Of a stretch of DNA of 20,378 nt, positions 1-6,761 are shown piece after piece. Below the pieces are notes generated by a model. The model did not search any database, was not told where the DNA came from, and worked only from the letters and a program-made list of their open reading frames with translations. This stretch comes from Lactobacillus delbrueckii (GTDB lineage: Bacteria > Bacillota > Bacilli > Lactobacillales > Lactobacillaceae), in the NCBI GenBank assembly GCA_004556255.1, contig SFHY01000012.1, positions 1 through 20,378 of the forward strand, read 5' to 3'. The first letter of the stretch is position 1. Each line of letters opens with the position of its first letter. The translations under genes and the position numbers were made by a program.

Positions 1-79
1 CATGGTAGTTAAGGCCTTCGACAACAACCTTGAATTGGTTGAAGGCAAGGAAGCTGAAACTCCAGTTAAGGTTGGCTAA
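1..79 (+). CDS. ldhA: D-lactate dehydrogenase, C-terminal fragment (partial at left edge)
   Basis: Only the last 25 or so codons are in the window; the frame is open to the left edge and stops with TAA at 77-79. The readable tail (MVVKAFDNNLELVEGKEAE, then TPVKVG) matches my recollection of the C-terminus of the D-lactate dehydrogenase of L. delbrueckii, the NADH-dependent enzyme that reduces pyruvate to D-lactate and makes the main fermentation product of this species. No catalytic residue lies in the fragment, so identification rests on this tail alone. A strong factor-independent terminator follows about 120 bp downstream, as expected for a highly expressed monocistronic gene. Confidence 0.82.
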   Translation, partial: MVVKAFDNNLELVEGKEAETPVKVG

Positions 80-201
80 TCTAGCCGCTTAGAAATCCCT
101 TTTTTAAAACTTACAGATTTTCTTACAACAATCTACTTAAAAATTACTTACATTACTTTACAAACACATACTTTTAAACTTATCCATTAAAAGCTAAAAC
201 G

Positions 202-234
202 AAAACCCGCGGGGCCTTCTCATCCGCGGGTTTT
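202..234 (+). terminator. Rho-independent terminator of ldhA
   Basis: Arms 202-212 and 224-234 are perfectly complementary (core CCCGCGG/CCGCGGG flanked by A4/T4) with an 11-nt loop, and a T5 tract starts at 231. It lies downstream of the D-LDH stop on the plus strand, separated by about 120 bp of A/T-rich sequence. Confidence 0.9.
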
Positions 235-315
235 TGCTTGCTTATTTTTGGAGTAGAATATACTTACCAAAAAGGTGAAAGCAACTAAGTGTTAACTGCT
301 ATAGAGGTAATTAAA

Positions 316-444
316 ATGATTCTTGCTTTTGACAAGGGTGAAATCAGTGGTCACGCCAAGGATATTCACCCCGAACTTGATGCATTTGTAAAGGCTTTTT
401 ATCTAGAACATGGTGATATCATGAAGGCCTTGGAGAATCTGTAG
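316..444 (+). CDS. Doubtful small ORF, 42 aa, hypothetical
   Basis: ATG at 316 follows an AGAGG ribosome-binding-site candidate at 303-307 with 8-nt spacing, and the frame ends with TAG at 442-444. The product would be a 42-residue acidic peptide (begins MILAFDKGEISGHAKDIH, ends ENL) with no signal peptide or membrane segment. I do not recognise it. It sits alone between the ldhA terminator and the bidirectional hairpin at 469-512. It could be a real small protein or the remnant C-terminus of a lost gene; codon choice looks ordinary, which slightly favours past or present coding. Confidence 0.35.
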   Translation: MILAFDKGEISGHAKDIHPELDAFVKAFYLEHGDIMKALENL

Positions 445-468
445 AATGATTCATGGTAACTGTAAAAG

Positions 469-512
469 AAAAAGTGTTGGATGCTTGCTCTCGAAGTCAT
501 CCAACACTTTTT
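469..512 (-). terminator. Terminator of the nrdJ-cbrT-pduO operon (bidirectional shape)
   Basis: A perfect 15-bp inverted repeat (469-483 and 498-512, core GTGTTGGATG) with a 14-nt loop and A5/T5 flanks. On the minus strand it lies 11 bp past the adenosyltransferase stop codon and is followed by a T-rich tract. Its symmetric flanks would also end plus-strand transcription of the small ORF at 316-444. Confidence 0.92.
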
Positions 513-523
513 AATTTGCTAGC

Positions 524-1087
524 TTATTTTTTCGGACGCCGCCGCGGCCGGGCGGGCTTGCTCTTGACGTCAGCTACGCCCTCCAAAAGGTTGGCGTAGC
601 GGGCCATGACGAACAGGTAGTCTGACAGGCGATTCAAGTACTTGAGGCTGTCGCTCTTGACTTCCCCGCTTTCGTCCGCGTACAGCACGCAGACCCGTTC
701 GCTAGTCCGGGCCAGTGCCCGGGCATACTGGAGGTTGGCGCTGGTCTTTGACCCGCCAGGCAGGATAAATTCCTTCATTTCCGGTAGTTCTTCCGTCCAG
801 GCATCGATCTGCTCTTCCATGTAAGTCACTTCAGCCGAAGTAATCGTATGGTGCCGCTTGACCACCAGGTCAGCCTGCAATTCATACATTTCCCGCTCCA
901 GCTTGATCAGCTTTTCTTCCAGGCCCTGGCAGGCCGGAGAAAGGTTGGCCACCGTAACCCCCAGCCAGGACTGCAGCTCATCGAGAGCTCCCAGTGTCTG
1001 GATCTGCGGGTCGTATTTGGCGACCATTTTGCCGGTAACCTGCTTGGTTTTCCCTTGGTCACCGACTTTAGTGTAGACTTTAAGCAT
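524..1087 (-). CDS. pduO: PduO-type ATP:cob(I)alamin adenosyltransferase
   Basis: A 187-residue protein. The N-terminal ATP-binding loop YTKVGDQGKT (residues 5-14) and the C-terminal signature ARALARTSERV followed by YLNRLSDYLF are diagnostic of the PduO/MMAB family, which transfers adenosyl from ATP to cob(I)alamin to make adenosylcobalamin. The tail is strongly basic (RPRRRPKK). A longer upstream start would add 35 residues with no family resemblance; ATG at 1087 is preferred because the family motif starts there. It overlaps the cbrT 3' end by 8 bp, implying translational coupling. The context is telling: its product is the cofactor required by NrdJ, encoded at the head of the same operon, and its substrate would enter through CbrT. 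The gene ends at the terminator 469-512. Confidence 0.93.
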   Translation of the reverse strand: MLKVYTKVGDQGKTKQVTGKMVAKYDPQIQTLGALDELQSWLGVTVANLSPACQGLEEKLIKLEREMYELQADLVVKRHHTITSAEVTYMEEQIDAWTEELPEMKEFILPGGSKTSANLQYARALARTSERVCVLYADESGEVKSDSLKYLNRLSDYLFVMARYANLLEGVADVKSKPARPRRRPKK

Positions 1088-1628
1088 TTTGCTTCCACCC
1101 TGCTTTCTTTTTAAACCGGTCCAGGCCCAAAACCAATGGCAGATAAAGGATAGGATAAAAGGCCAGGTTGCCGGCGGCGTGATACAAGTCAAAGGTCAAG
1201 CCGCTGACCCAGTAGGCAATGAAGGCAGCCCAGCCGCCCCAGCCAGCCATGCCCAGGCTGACGAAGAAGCCGTATTCCAGGCCCAGAAAGCCGGCCAGGA
1301 GCTCCTGCAGCCAGAAGAATTTCCGCCTTTTCAGCGGCAAAAATTTGGCAAATACCGCCACGGTCAAGGCGCAGGCCGCGTAGGCAAAGATCTGCGGCAA
1401 GGTCCAAATGCCAAAGCCCAGGAAGATGTTAGAAATCACCATGACCAAAATGGCCAGGAGAATCCCCGTCCCTGCCCCCAGTTCCAGCGTCGTCAGCATG
1501 ATAATGTCGGTCACTGGCTGGACATTGGGGATATCGATGATTTTAAAGATCCGCAAAACCACGCACATCGCCGTCAATAGGGCCAGCAGGGTCAGCCTTT
1601 GCAACTGGTAGCGTTCCTTGGTCTGCAT
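1080..1628 (-). CDS. cbrT: ECF transporter S-component for cobalamin (CbrT-like)
   Basis: A 182-residue very hydrophobic protein with about six predicted membrane segments, starting with a short basic cytosolic N-terminus (MQTKERYQLQRLTLLALLTA). Size, the alanine/leucine-rich first helix and the short charged C-terminus fit substrate-binding (S) subunits of group II energy-coupling factor transporters. Established knowledge: the L. delbrueckii cobalamin S-component CbrT has been characterised, and such genes lie beside adenosyltransferase and class II reductase genes, as here; I assign it by context and general resemblance rather than a unique motif. It begins 1 bp after the DUF4430 stop (TAAGATG) without a strong ribosome-binding site, so translation is probably coupled. 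The EcfA, EcfA' and EcfT subunits are not in this window. Confidence 0.87.
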   Translation of the reverse strand: MQTKERYQLQRLTLLALLTAMCVVLRIFKIIDIPNVQPVTDIIMLTTLELGAGTGILLAILVMVISNIFLGFGIWTLPQIFAYAACALTVAVFAKFLPLKRRKFFWLQELLAGFLGLEYGFFVSLGMAGWGGWAAFIAYWVSGLTFDLYHAAGNLAFYPILYLPLVLGLDRFKKKAGWKQNA

Positions 1629-1629
1629 C

Positions 1630-2109
1630 TTAGTATTGCTTCAAAGTGAAGACAACCTTGGACTTGTTCTTAGTCAGCTTTTGCTTGTTAGCTGCCACCT
1701 TTGCCATCTTGCCGTCAACGGTGTAAGTCCAGTAGAGCTTCTTCTTTTCATTGCCCAGGCCATGGATCTTGGTGATGAAGACACCGTATGAAGACTTAGT
1801 GTAGTTGACTTTCCAGGCCTTCTTCAAAACAGTGAAGACGCTCGTCCCCTTCTTGACCTTGAAAGTCTTCTTAGCCAGGGTTTGCTTGTTCTTGGCCTTA
1901 GTCGTGTCCTTCAAAGTGTAGGTCACGCTGATTTGCTTAGCCTTGGCCTTCTTAGTAGTCTTAGTTTTCTTTGTGGTCTTTTTAGTGGTCTTCTTGGCCG
2001 TTTTAGTGGTCTTAGCGGCTTGCACATTTTGCTCTTGGACTGGCTGGGTGGCAAAAAGGCCCACGAAGGCTGCCAGAGCAACTACGACTGCTAAAATCTT
2101 CTTTTTCAT
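1630..2109 (-). CDS. Secreted Lys/Thr-rich DUF4430 (transcobalamin-like domain) protein
   Basis: A 159-residue protein in three parts. Residues 1-32 form a signal peptide (MKKKILAVVVALAAFVGLF, likely cleavage near VQAA); there is no lipobox cysteine. Residues 33-58 are an almost pure Lys/Thr/Ala linker that may hold the protein electrostatically at the negatively charged wall. Residues 59-159 resemble DUF4430, related to the C-terminal domain of transcobalamin and intrinsic factor: a KVKKGTSVFTVLKKA segment, then GVFITKIHGLGN and LYWTYTVDGK. It lies between nrdJ and the cobalamin transporter gene in the operon (64 bp after nrdJ, 1 bp before cbrT), with an ACGGGAGAAAC ribosome-binding site. 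I infer a role in capturing or presenting corrinoids outside the cell; direct B12 binding is not shown by the sequence. Confidence 0.85.
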   Translation of the reverse strand: MKKKILAVVVALAAFVGLFATQPVQEQNVQAAKTTKTAKKTTKKTTKKTKTTKKAKAKQISVTYTLKDTTKAKNKQTLAKKTFKVKKGTSVFTVLKKAWKVNYTKSSYGVFITKIHGLGNEKKKLYWTYTVDGKMAKVAANKQKLTKNKSKVVFTLKQY

Positions 2110-2173
2110 CTTTTGTTTCTCCCGTTTTCTATTTCAGTTTTGTTTTTTGTCTTTTATTTCTAGTTTCCCTGCC

Positions 2174-4393
2174 TTACTTAACCGGGCAGGCGCCGCCTTC
2201 ACAGTCAGTCTGGTCGACCAGTTCCAGGTCCTTGACGTCGCTGTTCAGCTGGCTGAAGACTTCTTCCACGTCGCCGGTGATTTCCTGGCTGCGCTTTTCG
2301 TAAGTCTCCTTGTCGATCGGTTCCTTTGGCGCTTGCTGCAGGGAACCGCCAAAGTATGGCAGAAGCGAGGTCGACTTGGTGATAAAGCGGTACTGGCGGA
2401 GCAAGGATTCAACCTGGTCACCTTCGGAATCCTGGAAAGTAATCGTGCATGAAACCGCGTTGTCCGACCAGTAAGTCTGCAAGAAGGCCTGGGTGGCAAA
2501 CTGTTCCGCGATTGAAACCGTGCCGGCTGAGGCAAAGTTAGGGTTGTCCGCCCCTACCGCCTTGATCGGGAATTCCACGCAGGTCGTGTTTTCCGTGTAG
2601 ATGTCGGCTTCCGTCCGGTAGCCGCAGGCCTTCAAGGCTGGCAAAAGCGGGTCAGAATCCTGGAAACGGATCCGCTGGATCAAGTAAGCCCCGTAGTGGA
2701 AGTGCATGCCTTCACTGGCCCCGGCCAGCTTAGCCACCGTGCCTGACGGCTTGACCGTGGTGTGCTTGATTGATTCATTGCAGCCCAAAGTCTTGCTGTA
2801 GGCCTGGTCAGCCTTGACCACGGCCTTGTAAAGGTGGTCAACCATCTTAATGGCCCGTTTGTCGTAGACTGGCACCTTGATGGCTTCATGGGTTTCCGGG
2901 TCAAAGTCATCCTTGAAGCCGGTAACCACCCGGTTGCCCAGTCTGGTCAAAAGCCAGTCCTGGATCCCGGACATGGAGATCCCGATCCGGCGGTTCTTTT
3001 GAATTATTTCCCGGGAAATTTCCCAGTCATAAGGACTAAAGGTTACCCGCTTGGTGTAACGGGCCGCCAAGGCAAAAACTTCCTGCAGGTCCCAGCCCTG
3101 TTCTTCCGCGATCAACGGGAAGACTTCAAAGAGGTTGCAAGGTTCCCCGTTGGCCAGGGAGATCTCCCCGCAAGGGTTGGTCCCTTCCACGTCCCCGTCA
3201 ATTCCGGCCTGGTAGCCATCAATGATCCGGCCATAGTTCTTGGACAGGTCCAGGTTTACGATCCCCGGTTCACCGTTTTCACGGATCCCGGCAGCGATTG
3301 GCTGGTAGCCGCTGAAGGCTGAGTCAACCGCCACGCTGTTGTTGGATGCCCAGCGGTGGTGCATCAGCTTCTCCTGGTCCTGCTTCATGGAAATGAAGTC
3401 CTGGTCGTCATTTGAACCCAGGGCCAGTTCCGCTGACCGGCGGACATTGCCGGCCACGACTGCCTTGCCGATCAAGTTGCAGATATCAGTGGCATCGACA
3501 GCTGAAAGGCGGCCGCCAGCCTTATTATTCAAGACTTCATTGACGTCTAGCAACATGGAGATCAAAGGCATTGGGCCAGAAGCCGTGCCGCCGAAGCCGT
3601 GGATCTCCGCCCCGTAAGGACGGATGTCAGACAAGTCCAGGATCAGCTTTTGCTTGCGGTCCGGGTTGGTCTGGGCAAAGTGGAGGTCAATCAAGAGGGC
3701 ATTGGCCAAAACCCAGCCTTTCCGGGTGTCCGGCAGGCGGTAGTAGATGCTGTCAGAATCTTGAACTAATTCATTCTTGCCGACGGCCCCGACCTTGACC
3801 GAAGCATCGTAGGATTCGCTGGTCTCATCGATCACCAGCTGCAGGTCGATATCAAAGTCGACCCGGGGAATCTGGCTGATGTTGGATCTAGCAACTGAGA
3901 AGCCGACCCCGCCCCCCTTCATCAGTTCGTCAAAGAGGAATGAGAAGGGCATGGAAACAGCCTTTTCCTGCTTGCTAAGATAGCTGGGCACAATCTTGCT
4001 GTCTCCGTACTTTTGCGGGCGGATGGCCACAAACCAGCAGTTGTTCAAGGAATCCCCGGTCCGTCTCTGGTAGTCGGTCCCGGAAATCCACAAGTTACGG
4101 CCAGATGGCGTCGCGCCCAGACCGTAGATCAGCTTGTAGAGCCGTTCAGCTTCTTCAGTCAGGCTTTGCTTCAGTTCCGGACTTGGGGAGTCTTGAAGGC
4201 GGGGATCCAGGTTGATATTGCCTTCAACCACCCGCTTGACGGTTTCATCCCAGTTTTCACTCCGTCCCTTTTCCGGCAGCCAGCGGGCGTAGGTCCGCTT
4301 GTAGGTGACCCAGCCCAGCTTGCCCCAGTGAGGTTTTACACTCGCTTTCACCCGGTCGATAAATTCCGCCGAGAGCGATATTTCTTCACTCAT
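2174..4393 (-). CDS. nrdJ: Adenosylcobalamin-dependent ribonucleoside-triphosphate reductase (class II RNR)
   Basis: A 739-residue protein reading as the monomeric class II reductase known from L. leichmannii, which reduces ribonucleoside triphosphates to deoxyribonucleoside triphosphates in the cytoplasm. All key residues of that enzyme are at the expected positions: C119 (in SLNNCWF) and C419 as the reducing pair, C408 as the thiyl-radical cysteine within NPCGEI with N406 and E410, and the C-terminal shuttle pair C731/C736 in the CEGGAC tail. The start at 4393 is preceded by an AAAGGA ribosome-binding site. It heads the B12 operon; the promoter and two NrdR-box-like repeats lie 48-116 bp upstream. 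No frameshift or missing residue is seen. This is among the most secure identifications in the window. Confidence 0.98.
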   Translation of the reverse strand: MSEEISLSAEFIDRVKASVKPHWGKLGWVTYKRTYARWLPEKGRSENWDETVKRVVEGNINLDPRLQDSPSPELKQSLTEEAERLYKLIYGLGATPSGRNLWISGTDYQRRTGDSLNNCWFVAIRPQKYGDSKIVPSYLSKQEKAVSMPFSFLFDELMKGGGVGFSVARSNISQIPRVDFDIDLQLVIDETSESYDASVKVGAVGKNELVQDSDSIYYRLPDTRKGWVLANALLIDLHFAQTNPDRKQKLILDLSDIRPYGAEIHGFGGTASGPMPLISMLLDVNEVLNNKAGGRLSAVDATDICNLIGKAVVAGNVRRSAELALGSNDDQDFISMKQDQEKLMHHRWASNNSVAVDSAFSGYQPIAAGIRENGEPGIVNLDLSKNYGRIIDGYQAGIDGDVEGTNPCGEISLANGEPCNLFEVFPLIAEEQGWDLQEVFALAARYTKRVTFSPYDWEISREIIQKNRRIGISMSGIQDWLLTRLGNRVVTGFKDDFDPETHEAIKVPVYDKRAIKMVDHLYKAVVKADQAYSKTLGCNESIKHTTVKPSGTVAKLAGASEGMHFHYGAYLIQRIRFQDSDPLLPALKACGYRTEADIYTENTTCVEFPIKAVGADNPNFASAGTVSIAEQFATQAFLQTYWSDNAVSCTITFQDSEGDQVESLLRQYRFITKSTSLLPYFGGSLQQAPKEPIDKETYEKRSQEITGDVEEVFSQLNSDVKDLELVDQTDCEGGACPVK

Positions 4394-4440
4394 CTTCTCA
4401 AGTCCTTTCTGCTTGTCTCATTATTTTTTAAGCACTCCAT

Positions 4441-4468
4441 ATATTAGCAGTCTCCCTGTGAAACACAA
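4441..4468 (-). promoter_or_regulatory. Predicted nrdJ operon promoter
   Basis: On the minus strand TTGTGT (4463-4468) is followed after 16 bp by TAATAT (4441-4446), which has an upstream TGC making an extended -10. The predicted start site is about 40 nt before the nrdJ ATG, which leaves a very short 5' leader. The -35 hexamer is the 3' half of the proximal NrdR-box candidate, so a bound repressor would block polymerase. Confidence 0.6.
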
Positions 4469-4509
4469 GATGTAGTATTGTGTAACCAGGCGAACACGAG
4501 AAACTGTAT
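4463..4509 (-). promoter_or_regulatory. Tandem NrdR-box-like operator
   Basis: Two 16-bp sequences on the minus strand: ATACAGTTTCTCGTGT (4494-4509) and ATACTACATCTTGTGT (4463-4478). They agree with each other at 11 of 16 positions and start exactly 31 bp apart, about three helical turns. The proximal copy fits the known NrdR box (roughly ACACWATATWTWGTGT) at nearly all conserved positions; the distal copy is weaker. NrdR is the ATP/dATP-sensing repressor of ribonucleotide reductase genes and binds paired boxes with this spacing. The proximal box overlaps the predicted -35 hexamer. The nrdR gene is not in the window. Confidence 0.68.
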
Positions 4510-4606
4510 ATCGGCTGAATTCAAGCCCCGTAAGCCTTCACTCGTTGCCAAATTTTTTTGAAAAAATTTTTAGCAATTTTTGTTCGGCTTTTCCGGAGAT
4601 ATACAA

Positions 4607-4655
4607 AAAGACTATATAACCACCAATTCGTTTTTTGGCATATTATATAGTCTTT
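4607..4655 (-). terminator. Terminator of the aldo/keto reductase gene
   Basis: A perfect 13-bp inverted repeat (4607-4619 and 4643-4655, AAAGACTATATAA) with a 23-nt loop that itself holds a 4-bp CCAA/TTGG pairing. It begins 36 bp after the aldo/keto reductase stop and is followed on the minus strand by TT and G. The stem is unusually A/T-rich for a terminator, so efficiency is uncertain. Confidence 0.65.
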
Positions 4656-4690
4656 CTTATAAAGTCTTTTAGTTCTTTTTGCTTTTGTCT

Positions 4691-5548
4691 TTAAAATTCG
4701 GCTTGGTCCGGATCCAGGACTGGCTGGCCGATCCCTTGCAGGCCATCCAGCTTGGCCATGTCATCTGCAGTAAGCGCAAAGTCAAAGACCTCAGCGTTGG
4801 CCCTGATATAGTCCGGGTGAACTGACTTCGGTAGTGGTAAAAAGTTATGCTGCAGGGACCAGCGGATCAAAACCTGGGCGCTGGACTTGCCGTACTTGGC
4901 CCCAACTGCCTTGATGGTCTCGTTGCCCAAAAGACCGCCCGTGCCCAAAGGACTGTAAGCCTCGCTCAAAAGGCCGTATTCCTTGTTAGCGGCCGTTACT
5001 GACGCTTGCAAGTCATTTGGGTTGAGGCAGATCTGGTTGACCACAGGCTTGATTTCTGCCGTTTTTAAGAGGGCTTCCAGGTGGTGGCGGCGGAAGTTGG
5101 AGACCCCGATCGCCCGGATCTTGCCGGCTTGAACGGCTTCTTCCATGGCCCGCCAGGCTTCCGCGTTGCCTTCTGCCCAGTGGTCCCGGATGGCAACTGG
5201 ATTTGGCCAGTGAATCAAATACAGGTCCAGGTAGTCCGTGTCCAGCTTGAGCAGGCTGTCGTCAATAGCCGCCTTGGCCCCTTCATAGCTGTGGGACCCG
5301 TTCCAAAGCTTGCTGGTCACGAACAAGTCGCTCCGCTTGACACCGCTACGCTTGATGGCCCGGCCCACGCTGGCTTCATTGCCATAAGCCGCGGCCGTGT
5401 CGATATGCCGGTAGCCGGCATTCAAGGCTGTCTCAACTGCTTCTTGGGCCACGTCCCCGTCTGGCGTCTGCCAGGTCCCGAAACCAATCACCGGGATCTT
5501 GACCCCGTTGGCCAATTCGTAAGTATCTTCCAAACCGTGCAAAGTCAT
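4691..5548 (-). CDS. Aldo/keto reductase
   Basis: A 285-residue NAD(P)H-dependent oxidoreductase with a TIM-barrel fold. The catalytic tetrad typical of the family is visible: D50 and Y55 in HIDTAAAYGNE, K80 in TSKLW and H113 in LIHWPNP; cofactor-binding sequence PLPKSVHPDYIRAN is present near the C-terminus. It resembles the 2,5-diketo-gluconate reductase/YvgN group that reduces small aldehydes such as methylglyoxal; the true substrate cannot be read. A start 15 codons further upstream is possible, but ATG at 5548 has an AGGAGA ribosome-binding site and matches the family N-terminus. It is monocistronic, with an extended -10 promoter upstream and the hairpin 4607-4655 downstream. Confidence 0.93.
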   Translation of the reverse strand: MTLHGLEDTYELANGVKIPVIGFGTWQTPDGDVAQEAVETALNAGYRHIDTAAAYGNEASVGRAIKRSGVKRSDLFVTSKLWNGSHSYEGAKAAIDDSLLKLDTDYLDLYLIHWPNPVAIRDHWAEGNAEAWRAMEEAVQAGKIRAIGVSNFRRHHLEALLKTAEIKPVVNQICLNPNDLQASVTAANKEYGLLSEAYSPLGTGGLLGNETIKAVGAKYGKSSAQVLIRWSLQHNFLPLPKSVHPDYIRANAEVFDFALTADDMAKLDGLQGIGQPVLDPDQAEF

Positions 5549-5591
5549 TTTTTGTCTCCTGTTATTTTCCTTACTTTTTGTAATTAGGCTC

Positions 5592-5597
5592 ATTATA
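5592..5597 (-). promoter_or_regulatory. Extended -10 promoter of the aldo/keto reductase gene
   Basis: On the minus strand TGTTATAAT gives a perfect TATAAT with an upstream TG. No good -35 hexamer is found, because the upstream sequence is the terminator of the preceding gene. The extended -10 would compensate. Confidence 0.5.
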
Positions 5598-5600
5598 ACA

Positions 5601-5626
5601 AAAATCCTCCCGCCCGGGAGGATTTT
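5601..5626 (-). terminator. Terminator of the hydroxyacid dehydrogenase gene
   Basis: An 11-bp perfect stem (5601-5611 and 5616-5626, AAAATCCTCCC) with a 4-nt loop, followed on the minus strand by a T5 run. It lies 40 bp past the dehydrogenase stop. Confidence 0.92.
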
Positions 5627-5666
5627 CTTGCGCTAAAATTTTTTTGAATTGTTAGAATCGTTTTAA

Positions 5667-6575
5667 TTATTCCAAGCTGGCCAGGCTGTCCTTCAGCTTC
5701 TTAGCGGAAGCTTCCAGCTTGCCTTGTTCGTCAGCTGGCAAGTCCAGAACTGGCACTTCTTCTACCCCATGCTTGCCAACGATTGACGGGTAGCCGATGT
5801 AGGTCCCCAGAGATTCAACGTAGCAACTGGTCGGGCCGTAGAACTTGGCGTCAGAGAAGACGGCTCTGGCCAAACGGACCGCGCAGGTAGCGACAGCGTA
5901 GCAGGTGTAGCCCTTGCCCTTGCCGACCATGAAGGCATTGTCCTTGCTCAAGCGGTCCATTTCTTCTTTCTCTGCTTCATTGAAGAGCTCCTTGGCTGGC
6001 CGGTTGTTGACCCAAACAGTTGACCAAGCCGTGAACTGGCTGGACCCGTGCTCGCCCAGGTTGAAGCCGGACACGTTTCTCGGGTCCTGGCCCAGCTTTT
6101 CCCCGACAACCCGCTGCATTCTGGAAGTGTCCAGGAAGGTCCCGGTCCCGAAGACCTGGCTCTTTGGCAGGCCAGTCACCTTTTGCAAGATGGAGGTTAC
6201 CACGTCACAAGGGTTGGAGATGTTGATGATGACGCCCTTGAAGCCGCTGTCCTTGATCTTCTGGCCAACTTCAACCGCGTTCTTAGTGTTGATCGGGAAT
6301 TCCGCGAACCGGTCGCCTGTCGTGATTGAGGCCGCCACGTCACCAAAAGCGGTGATGATCAAGTCAGCGTCTGCCAGCTCTTTCCAGTCGCCCCACTTGA
6401 CGTTGACGTAGAAGTCGTTTCTGCCCAGGGTGTCGCGCAAGTCGCCCCATTCAGCCCGGCACTTGGTCTCATTCTTGTCCAGCAAGACCAATTCGTCAGC
6501 TACCCCGTGGGTAAAGAGAATAAAGGCCGCCGTGGCCCCAACGTGTCCCATGCCGATCACTGCTACTTTTCTCAT
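5667..6575 (-). CDS. L-2-hydroxyisocaproate dehydrogenase-like / L-LDH family protein
   Basis: A 302-residue cytosolic NAD-dependent 2-hydroxyacid dehydrogenase of the LDH/MDH fold. The Rossmann glycine motif is GMGHVG (8-13), NAD-binding Asp is D33 (LLDKNE), substrate-contact Arg is R89 in TTGDRF, the second pair is D149/R152 in TFLDTSRMQ, and the catalytic His is H176 in NLGEHGSSQF. The GDRF, GTGTFLDTSRMQR and GEHGSSQF segments resemble the L-hydroxyisocaproate dehydrogenase of Weissella confusa more than pyruvate-specific L-LDH, so branched 2-keto acids from amino-acid catabolism are plausible substrates. The start at 6575 has a strong AAGGAGG ribosome-binding site; a 27-codon longer reading lacks one. 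The gene is monocistronic, ending at the hairpin 5601-5626. It differs from the D-LDH at the left edge in both fold and stereochemistry. Confidence 0.9.
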   Translation of the reverse strand: MRKVAVIGMGHVGATAAFILFTHGVADELVLLDKNETKCRAEWGDLRDTLGRNDFYVNVKWGDWKELADADLIITAFGDVAASITTGDRFAEFPINTKNAVEVGQKIKDSGFKGVIINISNPCDVVTSILQKVTGLPKSQVFGTGTFLDTSRMQRVVGEKLGQDPRNVSGFNLGEHGSSQFTAWSTVWVNNRPAKELFNEAEKEEMDRLSKDNAFMVGKGKGYTCYAVATCAVRLARAVFSDAKFYGPTSCYVESLGTYIGYPSIVGKHGVEEVPVLDLPADEQGKLEASAKKLKDSLASLE

Positions 6576-6727
6576 CAAAGATTCCTCCTTGCTTTTTAAT
6601 ATGTCATCAATTATTTTCTCATAATCAACAATAAAACAAGTTTGTCCAAAGTGCAAGGTAAAATTAATTAAAAAATTTCAAGCTGGTAAATAGTTTACAA
6701 AATGAAGCAAAAGCAAGATAAAAGAAA

Positions 6728-6756
6728 AAGGACTTCCGCTTAAAACGAAAGTCCTT
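6728..6756 (-). terminator. Terminator after the membrane-anchored unknown
   Basis: Arms AAGGACTT (6728-6735) and AAGTCCTT (6749-6756), with two more pairs after one mismatch, then a T5 run on the minus strand. It starts 5 bp past the stop at 6762. Confidence 0.82.
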
Positions 6757-6761
6757 CTTGT

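Noticed and set aside
1089..1580. Plus-strand ORF of 163 codons
   Set aside because: Antisense to the cobalamin S-component; the translation is Gln/Pro-rich low-complexity sequence without recognisable features.
4463..4483. ACACAA-N9-TTGTGT inverted repeat read as a Rex site or attenuator hairpin
   Set aside because: Half-site spacing and flanks do not fit Rex, and the repeat lies mostly upstream of the predicted start. The offset NrdR-box reading explains it better, with a matching second copy at 31 bp.
4394..4606. Cobalamin riboswitch before nrdJ
   Set aside because: Only a weak B12-box-like CAGGGAGACTGC was found; the GGGAA, CACTGT and long-range core elements are missing, and the predicted transcript starts too late to contain an aptamer.
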